Below are positions 16,354 through 26,653 of a stretch of 32,187 nt of DNA, piece by piece. Under the pieces are notes generated by a model that saw only the letters and a program-made list of their open reading frames with translations, was not told the origin of the DNA and did no database searches. Position numbers and translations under genes: made by a program. This DNA comes from Dyella sp. RRB7 (GTDB taxonomy: Bacteria > Pseudomonadota > Gammaproteobacteria > Xanthomonadales > Rhodanobacteraceae). Each line of letters opens with the position of its first letter. The stretch's first letter is position 1. Where the stretch lies: the NCBI RefSeq assembly GCF_022761115.1, contig NZ_JAKWJS010000011.1, positions 1 to 32,187 on the forward strand, given 5' to 3'.

Positions 16354-18123
16354 ATGCGCACGCACTATTGCGGCCTCATCGATGAGGCACTGGTCGGCCA
16401 GACCGTCACCCTGTGTGGCTGGGTCAACACCCTTCGTCTGCAGAGCCATGTGGCTTTCGTCGACCTGCGTGACCACGAGGGTATCGCCCAGGTGGTGGTG
16501 GAGCGCGAGAACGCGGCGGCCTTCGCGGTCGCCGGCGAAATCGGCAACGAATACTGCCTGCGTGTCACCGGCACCATCCGCAAGCGCCTGTCGGTGAACG
16601 ACAAGCTGCGTACCGGCACGGTGGAACTGCTGGCCGACACGGTGGAGATCCTCAATGCCGCGAAGGATCTACCCTTCGCGCTGCACGAGAATCCCAACGA
16701 GGACATGCGGATGACCTACCGCTACCTCGACCTGCGTCGCCCCGAAATGCAGAAGATGATGCGCACCCGCATCAAGCTGGTGCAGTCGCTGCGCCGCTAT
16801 CTGGATGCGCGCGGTTTCCAGGACATCGAAACGCCCATCCTCACCAAGGCCACGCCGGAAGGCGCGCGCGACTATCTGGTGCCCAGCCGCGTGCATCCGG
16901 GCCAGTTCTACGCGCTGCCGCAGTCGCCGCAGCTGTTCAAGCAGATCCTGATGATGGCCGGTTTCGACCGCTACTATCAGATCGCCCGCTGCTTCCGCGA
17001 CGAAGACCTGCGTGCGGATCGCCAGCCGGAATTCACCCAGCTCGACCTCGAATTCGCCTTCGTGGAAGAGAAGGACGTGCAGGACTTCGTGGAGCAGCTG
17101 ATCCGCCACGTGTTCAAGGAAGTGCAGGGCGTGGAGCTGGACGCCACCTTCCCGCGCATGACCTGGGCCGAAGCCATGCGCCGCTTCGGTTCGGACAAGC
17201 CGGACCTGCGCATCGCGCTGGAACTGGTGGACGTGGCCAATGCGCTCAAGCAGGTGGAGTTCAAGGTGTTCGCCGAGCCGGCCAACGATCCGGCCGGTCG
17301 CATCGCCGCGCTGCGCCTGCCGGACGGCGCCAGCCTCAGCCGCAAGGACATCGACCTGCTCACCGAATACGTGGCCAAGTACGGCGCCAAGGGCCTGGCC
17401 TGGATCAAGGTGGAAGATCTGGCCAAGGGTCGCGATGGCATCAATTCGCCGGTGGCCAAGTTCCTCGATGACGCGGCGCTGGACGCCGTGCTCAAGGCGA
17501 CGGGCGCGCAGTCGGGCGACATCGTGTTCGTCGGCGCCGGCAAGTGGAAGACGGTTACCGACTTCATGGGCGCGCTGCGCCTGAAGCTCGGCAAGGACCG
17601 TGGCCTGGTGGAGAACAGCTGGAAGCCGCTGTGGGTCACCGACTTCCCGATGTTCGAATACGACGAGGAAGAAAAGCGCTTCGTCGCCCTGCATCACCCG
17701 TTCACCGCGCCCAAGGTGGACGACGTGGACGACCTGCGCGCCAATGCGGCGAACGCGGTCAGCCGCGGCTACGACATGGTGCTCAACGGCAACGAGATCG
17801 GCGGCGGCTCCATTCGTATCCATCGCCCGGAGATGCAGAGCACCGTGTTCGACCTGCTCGGCATCGGCCCGGAAGAGGCCGAGGCGAAGTTCGGCTTCCT
17901 GCTCAAGGCGCTGAAGTTCGGCGCACCGCCGCACGGTGGCCTGGCTTTCGGCATCGACCGCATCGCCGCGCTGATGGCGGGCACCGAGTCGATCCGCGAC
18001 GTGATCGCCTTCCCCAAGACCACCAGCGCGCAGGACCTGATGACCGATGCACCCTCGCCGGTGGCCGATGGGCAGCTCAAGGAGCTGCACGTGAAGGTGG
18101 CCGTCGAGCCGAAGTCGGCCTGA
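16354..18123 (+). CDS. aspS: Aspartyl-tRNA synthetase
   Basis: Class IIb synthetase charging tRNA-Asp in the cytoplasm. The 589-residue protein (E. coli 590) has the N-terminal OB-fold anticodon-binding domain (1-105, CGWVN and [13 protein letters not shown]), the class II catalytic core with [14 protein letters not shown] and motif 2 [18 protein letters not shown], the bacterial GAD insertion (about 290-410), the [12 protein letters not shown] segment and motif 3 [13 protein letters not shown]. Start: ATG 16354 gives MRTHYCGL, the normal opening; the reading from 15946 runs through the DUF3011 gene in another frame. The loop after CGWV ([11 protein letters not shown]) differs from the RRRDHGG type of many gammaproteobacteria; whether this enzyme discriminates against tRNA-Asn cannot be told from the sequence alone. 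Confidence 0.97.
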   Translation: MRTHYCGLIDEALVGQTVTLCGWVNTLRLQSHVAFVDLRDHEGIAQVVVERENAAAFAVAGEIGNEYCLRVTGTIRKRLSVNDKLRTGTVELLADTVEILNAAKDLPFALHENPNEDMRMTYRYLDLRRPEMQKMMRTRIKLVQSLRRYLDARGFQDIETPILTKATPEGARDYLVPSRVHPGQFYALPQSPQLFKQILMMAGFDRYYQIARCFRDEDLRADRQPEFTQLDLEFAFVEEKDVQDFVEQLIRHVFKEVQGVELDATFPRMTWAEAMRRFGSDKPDLRIALELVDVANALKQVEFKVFAEPANDPAGRIAALRLPDGASLSRKDIDLLTEYVAKYGAKGLAWIKVEDLAKGRDGINSPVAKFLDDAALDAVLKATGAQSGDIVFVGAGKWKTVTDFMGALRLKLGKDRGLVENSWKPLWVTDFPMFEYDEEEKRFVALHHPFTAPKVDDVDDLRANAANAVSRGYDMVLNGNEIGGGSIRIHRPEMQSTVFDLLGIGPEEAEAKFGFLLKALKFGAPPHGGLAFGIDRIAALMAGTESIRDVIAFPKTTSAQDLMTDAPSPVADGQLKELHVKVAVEPKSA

Positions 18124-18129
18124 TGCGCT

Positions 18130-18232
18130 TTGCTCCTCCCCCTGCCCGCAGGGGGAGGTCGGGAGGGGCTTCTTGCGCCAGGCGCCAGAGCGGTCCCTCC
18201 CCAGCCCGCCCCTGCAAGCAGGGAGGGAGCTA
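18130..18232. repeat. Palindromic GC-rich intergenic repeat
   Basis: Two related hairpins in inverted order. The first is a perfect 10-bp stem CCTCCCCCTG/CAGGGGGAGG at 18135-18144 and 18149-18158. The second is centred on CCCTGC/GCAGGG at 18210-18215 and 18218-18223 with flanking CCCTCCCC and GGGAGGGAGC. Between them lie GGGAGGGG and the palindrome GGCGCC. The whole reads as one large imperfect palindrome, like the dispersed LPLPAGGG-encoding repeats of high-GC proteobacteria. It could end aspS transcription or be a MITE-like element. Small open frames through it are not genes. Confidence 0.62.
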
Positions 18233-18344
18233 GAGAGCACACAAGATTCAGCACTTTCTGTGCAGAATGGACTTGCTATGGCGTCAGTGGCCATGGCGTT
18301 GCCCTGGAGGGTGATACCTCCGTCGATGGAAGTCCTGTTCTGCC

Positions 18345-18983
18345 ATGACCGACCATGTGATCCTGCTGCACGGCCTGTGGATGCGCGGCTTTGCGTTGCT
18401 GATGCTGCACCGGCGCCTGATGGAGGCCGGCTTTCGCGTGCATCGCTTCGACTACATGAGCGTAGCGACGACGCAGGAACGCATCCTTGGCGGGCTGGAG
18501 GCGCGCCTTCAGGAACTGGGCCAGGAGGCGCAGACCGTGCACCTGGTGGGCCACAGCCTTGGCGGCCTGCTCGCGCTGCGCGCCTGCAGCGAAGGGACGC
18601 CACTGCCGCCCGGCCGCGTGGTCTGCCTGGGCTCGCCCCTCAAGGGCAGCGCCGCCGCGCGCCGTTTTGCCGGCATGGGGCGGGGCGGTGAGGTGCTGCT
18701 GGGGCACAACCGCGAGTTGCTGGAATATGGCTTCGAGCGCTGGAACGGCCCGCGCGAGGTGGGCGTGATCGCCGGTCGCACGCCGCTGGGCCTGGGCGCG
18801 GTCTTGGGCCAATTCGAGGGCGACAGCGACGGCACCGTGGCGGTGGACGAAACCTGCCTGCCGGGTATCGCCGACCATTGCGTGGTGGAGACCAATCACA
18901 CCGGCCTGCTGTTCTCGATGGAGGCGGCGCGGCAGGCGACCGAGTTTCTTCACCGGGGCCGTTTCGATCACTCCGCGTCCTGA
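18345..18983 (+). CDS. Alpha/beta-hydrolase, probable lipase/esterase-like protein
   Basis: 212-residue cytoplasmic alpha/beta-hydrolase without a signal peptide. It opens with the oxyanion-hole pattern VILLHGLW (5-12) and carries the nucleophile elbow GHSLGG with Ser71. The acid residue is probably Asp160 or Asp162 in GDSDGTVAVDE, and the histidine His185 in ETNHTGLLF. The SPLKGSAAA loop and overall pattern resemble the lipase/PGAP1-like acyl hydrolases. Substrate unknown. Start ATG 18345; the ribosome-binding site is weak (GGAAG at 18329-18333). It lies alone between the aspS repeat and yebC, and shows an intact catalytic triad, so it is probably functional. Confidence 0.8.
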   Translation: MTDHVILLHGLWMRGFALLMLHRRLMEAGFRVHRFDYMSVATTQERILGGLEARLQELGQEAQTVHLVGHSLGGLLALRACSEGTPLPPGRVVCLGSPLKGSAAARRFAGMGRGGEVLLGHNRELLEYGFERWNGPREVGVIAGRTPLGLGAVLGQFEGDSDGTVAVDETCLPGIADHCVVETNHTGLLFSMEAARQATEFLHRGRFDHSAS

Positions 18984-19030
18984 GGCGAAGCCTTGCCACG
19001 ACTCGAACGCCGGCCGCTTGACCAGGTGGC

Positions 19031-19061
19031 TTGCCCGCCAGCGGCTCCGAAAGGATAGAAT
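19031..19061 (+). promoter_or_regulatory. Candidate promoter of the yebC-ruvCA operon
   Basis: TAGAAT at 19056-19061 is a good -10 element 38 bases before the yebC start. The only -35-like sequence is TTGCCC at 19031-19036 with a 19-base spacer, longer than ideal. Inferred. Confidence 0.4.
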
Positions 19062-19099
19062 TCGCGTTCTGTTCGATTACCAGCTTTGCAGGAAGTGAC

Positions 19100-19834
19100 A
19101 TGGGTAGAGGCCCGTCCATCGAAGGTCGCAAGAACGCCGAAGACGCCAAGCGCGCCAAGGTGTTCACCAAGCTGATCCGCGAAATCACCGTGGCAACCCG
19201 TGCCGGCGTCGCCGATCCGGCGGCCAATCCGCGCCTGCGCGCCGCGGTCGACAAGGCGTTGTCGGCCAACATGACCAAGGACACCATCGAGCGCGCCATC
19301 AAGCGCGGTTCGGGTGCCGACGGCGGCGCGGCGATGGAAGAGCTGCGCTACGAGGGCTATGGCCCGGCCGGCATCGCCCTGATCATCGACTGCTTCACCG
19401 ACAACCCGACCCGTACCGTGGCCGACGTGCGCCACGCGCTGACCAAGCATGGCGGCAACCTGGGCACCACCGGCTCGGTGGCTTTCCAGTTCGCCCGCGT
19501 GGGTGAGCTGGTGTTCGCCACCGGTGGCGACGAAGCCGCCGAGGAAAAGGTGCTGGAAGCGGCGCTGGAAGCCGGCGCCGACGACGTGGTCAACGAGAAC
19601 GGCGAGAGCACCGTGCTGTGCGCGCCGGAGAGTTTCGAGGCCGTGCAGCAGGCGCTGATCGCGGCGGGTCTGCATGCCCAGCACGCGGGCGTGGGCATGC
19701 GTCCGAACAACCGCGTGGCGGTGCCCGAGGACGCGCTGGAAACCCTGCTCGACCTGCTCGAGAAGCTCGATGCCCTCGACGACGTCAGCGAGGTGTCGCA
19801 CAACGCGCTGCTGCCGGCCGAGGCGGCCAGCTAA
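19100..19834 (+). CDS. yebC: YebC/PmpR-family protein
   Basis: 244-residue YebC/TACO1-family protein. Members have been described as DNA-binding regulators and more recently as factors that help ribosomes through difficult sequences such as proline runs. The N terminus [20 protein letters not shown] follows the family pattern (usually SIE-A/H-RK), followed by [25 protein letters not shown], the YEGYGPAG segment and [13 protein letters not shown]. Length is typical (about 240-247). Start: ATG 19100 with AGGAAG at 19090-19095; a reading from 19031 would extend into the promoter region. First gene of the yebC-ruvC-ruvA block, a conserved arrangement in gammaproteobacteria. Confidence 0.94.
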   Translation: MGRGPSIEGRKNAEDAKRAKVFTKLIREITVATRAGVADPAANPRLRAAVDKALSANMTKDTIERAIKRGSGADGGAAMEELRYEGYGPAGIALIIDCFTDNPTRTVADVRHALTKHGGNLGTTGSVAFQFARVGELVFATGGDEAAEEKVLEAALEAGADDVVNENGESTVLCAPESFEAVQQALIAAGLHAQHAGVGMRPNNRVAVPEDALETLLDLLEKLDALDDVSEVSHNALLPAEAAS

Positions 19835-19872
19835 CTTCGCGCGGCCTTGCACAGGCCCGGCGATCCACGCCC

Positions 19873-20394
19873 ATGACCCGCATCATCGGCATCGACCCGG
19901 GCAGCCAGCGCACCGGTGTCGGCATCATCGATGTCGACGCCAGCGGCAAGCTGTCCCATGTTTTCCATGGCGCGCTGGCGGTGGCTGGCGAAGCCAGTTT
20001 TCCCCTGCGCCTGAAACGCATCTTTGACGAGCTGTGTGCCATCATCGCCGCCCATCGGCCGGACGAGTGCGGCGTGGAGCGCGTGTTCATGGCGCGCAAC
20101 CCCGATTCGGCGCTGAAGCTGGGGCAGGCGAGGGGAGCCGCGATCTGCGCGGTCGTCAGTCAGGGGATCGCGGTGCACGAGTACGCAGCGACAGAAGTGA
20201 AACAGGCCGTGGTCGGTAGCGGTCGTGGCGACAAGACCCAGGTGCAGCACATGATCGGCATCCTGCTTGGACTCAAGGGGCCGATGCAGGCCGACGCGGC
20301 CGATGCGCTCGCCGTTGCGGTGACGCATGCCCATACGCGCGCCAGCCTCGATCGCGTGGGCATTCCGCGTACCGCCTGGAGACGTCGCCGATGA
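19873..20394 (+). CDS. ruvC: Holliday junction endodeoxyribonuclease RuvC
   Basis: Dimeric, Mg-dependent nuclease that cuts Holliday junctions symmetrically in recombination and fork repair, working with RuvAB. The 173 residues (same length as E. coli) have an RNase-H-like fold with the catalytic acids Asp8 (IIGIDPGS), Glu69 (CGVERVF), Asp141 and Asp144 ([11 protein letters not shown]). The loop [17 protein letters not shown] is also typical. Start: ATG 19873, 38 bases after yebC; the reading from 19618 runs through yebC in another frame. The stop overlaps the ruvA start as ATGA, so the two are translationally coupled. Confidence 0.96.
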   Translation: MTRIIGIDPGSQRTGVGIIDVDASGKLSHVFHGALAVAGEASFPLRLKRIFDELCAIIAAHRPDECGVERVFMARNPDSALKLGQARGAAICAVVSQGIAVHEYAATEVKQAVVGSGRGDKTQVQHMIGILLGLKGPMQADAADALAVAVTHAHTRASLDRVGIPRTAWRRRR

Positions 20395-20987
20395 TCGGCC
20401 GTCTGCGCGGTACGTTGGTTTCCAAGCAGCCGCCGTGGCTGCTGGTGGAGGTAGGGGGCGTCGGCTACGAGCTGGAAGCGCCGATGTCCACCATCTACGA
20501 CCTGCCGTCCACCGGCAAGGAAGTGACCTTGCTCACCCATTACGCGGTGAAGGAAGACAGCGTCGCGCTGTACGGTTTCCTGCTCGAAGCCGAGCGCGCG
20601 TTGTTCCGCAACCTGCAGAAAGTCAGCGGCATCGGCGCGAAGATCGCGCTGGCCGTGCTATCGGGTGTGTCCACCAGCGATTTCGCGCGCCTGGTGCAGG
20701 CCGGCGACGTGGTCGCGCTGACCAAGATTCCCGGCATCGGCAAGAAGACCGCCGAACGCATCGTGGTCGAGCTGCGCGATCGCCTGGATGGTCTGGCTAC
20801 CACGTTGCCCTCGGGCATCCAGGCCCAGGGCGTGGCGCTCGATCCCGCGGGCGAGGCCACGGTGGCCTTGCAGCAACTGGGCTACAAGCCGGCCGAAGTG
20901 ACCCGGCTGGTGCAAAAGGTCGCCGCCGAAGGCGACAGCGCCGAATCGATTATCCGCAAGGCGCTGCGCGCCGCCCTCGGGAGCTGA
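20391..20987 (+). CDS. ruvA: Holliday junction branch-migration protein RuvA
   Basis: Tetrameric protein that binds the four-way junction and loads RuvB rings. The 198 residues (E. coli 203) show domain I, an OB-fold ([20 protein letters not shown]), domain II with two helix-hairpin-helix motifs ([13 protein letters not shown] at about 78-90 and [16 protein letters not shown] at about 113-128), and C-terminal domain III (about 148-198), which touches RuvB. It overlaps ruvC by four bases and ends one base before kup. Unusually, ruvB does not follow directly. Confidence 0.96.
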   Translation: MIGRLRGTLVSKQPPWLLVEVGGVGYELEAPMSTIYDLPSTGKEVTLLTHYAVKEDSVALYGFLLEAERALFRNLQKVSGIGAKIALAVLSGVSTSDFARLVQAGDVVALTKIPGIGKKTAERIVVELRDRLDGLATTLPSGIQAQGVALDPAGEATVALQQLGYKPAEVTRLVQKVAAEGDSAESIIRKALRAALGS

Positions 20988-20988
20988 G

Positions 20989-22890
20989 ATGACTCCGGAT
21001 TCCATCCACGGCATGACCGACGCCGAAACCAAGCGGCGCCTGGCCGCGCTCGCGCTGGGCGCCATCGGCGTGGTCTACGGCGACATCGGCACCAGCCCGC
21101 TGTACACCTTGCAGACCACGCTCAGCCACGACGGCATGAAGCCCACGCCAGAGAGCATCTACGGTGTGCTGTCGCTGATCTTCTGGGCGCAGATCATCGT
21201 GGTGTCGCTGAAGTACGTGGTGTTCATCATGCGCGCCGACAACAAGGGCGAGGGCGGCATCATGGCGCTGCTGGCGCTGGCCCTGCGCAGCGTGAAGGGC
21301 GATGCGCGGCAGCGCTGGCTGCTTGCCATCATCGGCATCTTCGGTGCCTCGCTGTTCTATGGCGACGGCGTGATCACGCCGGCCATCTCGGTGTTGTCGG
21401 CGGTGGAGGGCCTGAAGGTGCCCGCGCCGAACCTGGAACACTGGGTGGTGCCTATCACCGCGGTGATCCTGTTCCTGCTGTTTACCTTGCAGCGACATGG
21501 CACGGAGCGCGTGGGCAGGCTGTTCGGCCCGGTGATGGTGGTGTGGTTCGTCGTCATCGCGCTGCTGGGCGCCAACATGATCGCGCGTAATCCGCACGTG
21601 CTGACCGCGATCAACCCGATCTACGGCGTGCGCTTCTTCTTCACCCATGGCATGCAGGCGTTCATTGCGCTGGGCGGCGTGGTGCTGGCGTTGACCGGCG
21701 CCGAGGCGCTGTATGCGGACATGGGCCACTTCGGCAAGCGACCGATCCGCCTTGCGTGGTTCAGCTTCGTGCTGCCGGCGCTGGTGCTCAATTATTTCGG
21801 CCAGGGTGCCTTGCTGCTGTCGCATCCCGAAGCCATCGACAGTCCGTTCTTCAAGCTGGTGCCCGAGGCCTTGCTGTACCCGATGATCGGCCTGGCCTGC
21901 GTGGCGACGGTGATCGCTTCGCAGGCGGTGATCTCCGGTGCGTTCTCGATGACCCGCGAGGCGATGTCGCTGGGTTATTCGATGCGCATGCCGGTAGTGC
22001 ACACCTCGCGTGAGATGTCCGGCCAGATCTTCGTGCCGTGGGTGAACAACTTCCTGCTGGTGATGGTGCTGCTGGCGGTGCTGGGCTTCCGCAGTTCCGA
22101 CAGCCTGAGCGCGGCCTATGGCATCGCGGTGACCGGTACCATGACCATCACCACCATCCTGGCGCTGATCGTGGCGCGCCGGCAGTGGAACTGGAGCCGC
22201 TTCACGGTGATCGTGGCGGGCGTGTTGCTGCTCACCATCGACCTGTCCTTCCTTGGCGCCAACCTGATCAAGGTCGAATACGGCGGCTGGTTCCCGCTGG
22301 TGCTGGGCGTGGGTATTTTCATCGTGATGACCACCTGGCGTCGCGGCCGCGAGCTGGTGGTGCGCGAGATCAAGCAATCCGGCCTGGCCTTGCAGCCATT
22401 CATCGAGAACATCGCCGAGCATCCGCCGCTGCGCGTGCCGGGCACGGCGGTGTTCCTTACCGCTAACCAGCATGCCGTGCCGCACGCGCTGCTGCACAAC
22501 CTCAAGCACAACAAGGTGCTGCATGAGCGCAACGTGCTGCTGACGGTGGATATGCTGGAGACGCCTACCGCCGATGCGGGCGAGCGCATCGCGATCACCG
22601 AGCTGGGCGGCGATTTCTTCGGCCTGGAATTGCGCTTCGGTTTCGCCGAGGACCCGAATATTCCCGCCGCGCTCAGCAAGTGCTCCAAGGCCGGCCTGCC
22701 GTTCGACATGATGGACACCACCTTCTTCCTGTCGCGCGAAACCATCATTGCCGACGCGAAGCGGCCGGGCATGGCGTTGTGGCGCGACAAGCTGTTCGCC
22801 TTCATGGCGCGCAATGCCTTGCCGGCCACGGCGTTCTTCCAGATTCCGGGCAATCGCCTGATCGAGCTGGGCGCCCAGGTCGAGATCTGA
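20989..22890 (+). CDS. kup: Low-affinity potassium/proton symporter Kup (Trk-D)
   Basis: Inner-membrane potassium uptake protein of the KUP/HAK/KT family. The 633 residues (E. coli 622) begin with ALGAIGVVYGDIGTSPLYTL (about 18-37), the conserved first membrane segment with GD and SPLY. About eleven or twelve further hydrophobic segments follow, including FGASLFYGDGVITPAISVLSA split over the second and third helices, GAEALYADMGHFG, and AYGIAVTGTM. A hydrophilic C-terminal domain runs from about 450 on. Start: ATG 20989, one base after ruvA, with GGGAG at 20979-20983 in the end of ruvA, so it probably shares the ruvCA transcript. The insertion between ruvA and ruvB is unusual. The repeat that follows may end the transcript. 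Confidence 0.95.
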   Translation: MTPDSIHGMTDAETKRRLAALALGAIGVVYGDIGTSPLYTLQTTLSHDGMKPTPESIYGVLSLIFWAQIIVVSLKYVVFIMRADNKGEGGIMALLALALRSVKGDARQRWLLAIIGIFGASLFYGDGVITPAISVLSAVEGLKVPAPNLEHWVVPITAVILFLLFTLQRHGTERVGRLFGPVMVVWFVVIALLGANMIARNPHVLTAINPIYGVRFFFTHGMQAFIALGGVVLALTGAEALYADMGHFGKRPIRLAWFSFVLPALVLNYFGQGALLLSHPEAIDSPFFKLVPEALLYPMIGLACVATVIASQAVISGAFSMTREAMSLGYSMRMPVVHTSREMSGQIFVPWVNNFLLVMVLLAVLGFRSSDSLSAAYGIAVTGTMTITTILALIVARRQWNWSRFTVIVAGVLLLTIDLSFLGANLIKVEYGGWFPLVLGVGIFIVMTTWRRGRELVVREIKQSGLALQPFIENIAEHPPLRVPGTAVFLTANQHAVPHALLHNLKHNKVLHERNVLLTVDMLETPTADAGERIAITELGGDFFGLELRFGFAEDPNIPAALSKCSKAGLPFDMMDTTFFLSRETIIADAKRPGMALWRDKLFAFMARNALPATAFFQIPGNRLIELGAQVEI

Positions 22891-22899
22891 GACGCCGGC

Positions 22900-22981
22900 C
22901 CGTCATTCCCGCGGAAGCGGGAATCCGGTGCCTTTGAAGGGTTCTGATGACGCTGGATCCCCGCTTCCGCAGGGATGACGG
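22900..22981. repeat. 82-bp inverted-repeat element (CCGTCATTCCCGC type)
   Basis: The left arm begins CCGTCATTCCCGCGGAAGCG and the right arm ends with the near-complement, including CCCGCTTCCGC and GGGATGACGG. The 11-base core GCGGAAGCGGG (22911-22921) is exactly repeated in inverse, with small differences around it. The middle (about 22929-22953) is unpaired. Elements with CGTCATTCCCGCG ends are scattered in many proteobacterial genomes. CATTTTT follows at 22982-22988, so on the plus strand it could act as a terminator for kup. Confidence 0.75.
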
Positions 22982-23059
22982 CATTTTTCGGGCGCTCCAG
23001 CCACTGGCCACCCTTTGAGTCGCGCCGCTGTAGCCCAGGCGCTGCCATAATGCGTACCC

Positions 23060-24101
<1,042 letters not shown>

Positions 24102-24109
<8 letters not shown>

Positions 24110-24530
24110 CGTCACGCAAGGCACCGCCGCCGCCCCTTTCCAGTGGCCGGTGCGCGTCTACTGGGAAGATACCGATGCCGGCGGGGTGGTCTACCACGCC
24201 AGCTACCTGCGTTTCATGGAGCGTGCCCGCAGCGAATGGCTGCGGGTCATGGGCATCAGCCAGTCCAGCTACAAGGAAACCACCGGGTTGGCCTTCCTGG
24301 TCCGGGAAATGCAGATCGATTTCCTCAAGGCGGCCCTGCTGGATGATGAACTGTCCGTAAGCGTCGAAGTCAAAGAACGCCGTGCAGCCAGTATCCTTTT
24401 CGCCCAGACGATCCGCCGGGCGGACGGCGCGGAGCTGATCCGCGCGAAGGTGCGTGTGGCGTGCGTCGATGTCCGCCGCATGCGTCCGGTGCAGATTCCG
24501 GCCGACTTCATCCCCGGCCTTTCCCCTTAA
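24102..24530 (+). CDS. ybgC: Tol-Pal-associated acyl-CoA thioesterase YbgC
   Basis: Hotdog-fold thioesterase found at the head of tol-pal operons; hydrolyses acyl-CoA, with a proposed link to phospholipid metabolism at the envelope. The 142-residue protein shows the 4-hydroxybenzoyl-CoA-thioesterase-like motif [20 protein letters not shown], with catalytic Asp25 (Asp18 of E. coli). The later segments [14 protein letters not shown] and KVRVACVD are also typical. Start ATG 24102 overlaps the end of ruvB, and an E. coli-like WPVRVY follows at 15-20. Forty bases separate it from tolQ. Its presence fixes this as the standard ybgC-tolQRAB-pal-cpoB order. Confidence 0.94.
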
Positions 24531-24570
24531 ATACCTTATTGCAGTACGTGCGCTGGAGAACCTTCGAGCA

Positions 24571-25260
24571 ATGAACGGTGGAGTGAACATTTTCAAGCTG
24601 ATCGCGGAAGCGAGCATCCTGGTCCAGTTCGTCATGCTGGTACTGCTGGTGTTCTCCTTCCTGTCCTGGGTGATCATCATCCGCAAGCATGCGCAGCTGA
24701 AATCCGCCATGCAGGAAGCCGAGGGCTTCGAGGAGCGCTTCTGGTCCGGCGCCGACCTGGCCCAGCTGTTCCGCGAAGTGAGCAACCGCGGCGCCGAGAA
24801 CGGCGGCATGGAAAACGTGTTCGAGTCGGGCTTCCGCGAATTCGTCCGCCAGCGCCAGCGCAGGACGCACGACATGCGCATCGTGATCGAAGGTTCCGAG
24901 CGCGCCATGCGCGTGGCCGGCACCCGCGAGATCGGCCGCCTGGAACGCAACCTGGAATTCCTCGCTAACGTCGGCTCCATCAGCCCCTACGTGGGCCTGT
25001 TCGGCACCGTCATCGGCATCATGGGCGCGTTCCAGGGCCTGGGCGAAATGAAGGATGTGACCATCGCCGTGGTCGCTCCGCATATTTCCGAGGCGCTGAT
25101 CGCCACCGCCATGGGCCTGTTCGCCGCGATTCCGGCCGTGTGGGCGTACAACCGTTTCGCCAACAAGGTCGAGCGCGTGGCCTCGCGCTACGAAGTGTTC
25201 CAGGAGGAGTTCTCCTCGGTGCTGCAGCGGCAGATCCAGTCCGACGACCCGGCCGCCTGA
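24571..25260 (+). CDS. tolQ: Tol-Pal system inner-membrane proton-channel subunit TolQ
   Basis: Forms, with TolR, the proton-motive-force-driven motor that energises TolA and drives outer-membrane constriction during division. The 229 residues (E. coli 230) have three membrane segments: about 14-36 (LVQFVMLVLLVFSFLSWVI), 130-152 (ISPYVGLFGTVIGIMGAF) and 168-188 (ISEALIATAMGLFAAIPAV), with the conserved cytoplasmic loop VEGSERAM-like segment IEGSERAMRV. Start: ATG 24571, with GGAG at 24555-24558; the reading from 24454 overlaps ybgC. tolR follows after 12 bases. Confidence 0.96.
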   Translation: MNGGVNIFKLIAEASILVQFVMLVLLVFSFLSWVIIIRKHAQLKSAMQEAEGFEERFWSGADLAQLFREVSNRGAENGGMENVFESGFREFVRQRQRRTHDMRIVIEGSERAMRVAGTREIGRLERNLEFLANVGSISPYVGLFGTVIGIMGAFQGLGEMKDVTIAVVAPHISEALIATAMGLFAAIPAVWAYNRFANKVERVASRYEVFQEEFSSVLQRQIQSDDPAA

Positions 25261-25272
25261 GGGTCTTGAGCC

Positions 25273-25705
<433 letters not shown>

Positions 25706-25719
<14 letters not shown>

Positions 25720-26653
25720 CACTCCAGGCACCTCCAAGGCGGTCGTCCTCTCCGCCATCCTGCATCTGGGCATCGTGGGTTTCCTGACCCTCGCGGTGGT
25801 GCCGTGCTCGTTCTACGAGGGCCTGTTCGAGACGCTGCATCTGCCGGCGAGCTGGAACCCCATCACTTGCGCCAAGCCGATCCAGCTGGCCGGCGAGGTC
25901 ATCGAGGCCACCCTGGTCGGGCCCACCGGTGCCCCGCCGCCGAAGGCGGTCAAGGCCAAGCCGGTGCCCGACAGCGTGCCGCCGCCGCCCACCGTGCCGC
26001 CGCCGAAACCCCAGGAAGAAGCGCCCCAGGTGAAGACCCTGCCGCCCCCGCCCGAGCATCCTGACATCAAGGATCAGGAGAAGGTGGTGGCCGAGGCCGA
26101 GCAGAAGGCCGAGGACGCCAAGAAGGAGCAGGAGGAGAAGCAGCGCCAGCGCGCCGCCGAACTCGATGCCCAGGCAGCCAAGCAGAAGCAGGAAAAGCAG
26201 AAGCAGATCGACGAGCTGTTCGCCAAGATGGACGCCGCCGACCAGCAGACCAAGAAGCTGGACAGCAAGGCCAGGCAGGCCAAGCAGCAATTGGCGGACC
26301 TCAAGAACGCCCAGGACAACGGGCTGGCCAATGTGCCCGAGGCCGCCCAGCGGCAGACCGGCAACAATGGCCCGGATGCCGGCCTGCTGGCGCAATACCT
26401 GGCGGCGATTCAGAACGCGGTCACGCAGAATTGGCTTCGGCCGGATAACATGCCGAGCACGCCGTGCATCGTGCACATCGTGCAGCTGCCGGGCGGCGAC
26501 GTGATGAGCGCCAAGGTCGACGCCAGTTGTCCGTACGACGACGCCGGCAAGCGCTCCATCGAGAACGCCGTACTGCGCGCGCAGCCGTTGCCCTACAAGG
26601 GCTTCGAGAGCGTGTTCCAACGCAATATCGATTTCACTTTCAGGCCGCAGTGA
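25706..26653 (+). CDS. tolA: Tol-Pal system periplasm-spanning protein TolA
   Basis: Anchored in the inner membrane, TolA reaches across the periplasm to TolB and Pal. The 315 residues show domain I with a membrane segment (about 11-33) carrying the SxxxH motif (Ser16, His20) that contacts TolQR, a proline-rich stretch (PPPP, about 75-115), a long charged helical domain II rich in Ala, Lys, Glu and Gln (about 118-205), and globular domain III (about 225-315) with AAIQNAVTQNWLRP and a cysteine pair (PSTPC and DASC) expected to form a disulfide. E. coli TolA is longer (421); most of the difference is domain II. Two more cysteines, Cys34 and Cys55, follow the membrane segment. Overlaps tolR by 14 bases and tolB by one. 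Confidence 0.94.

Noticed and set aside
18130-18348. 72-residue open frame after aspS
   Set aside because: It reads through the palindromic repeat and has no family resemblance; the real gene starts at 18345.
23015-23051. Promoter for ruvB from TTGAGT and CATAAT
   Set aside because: The spacer is 25 bases, too long for sigma-70, and the predicted start would fall at the ATG.
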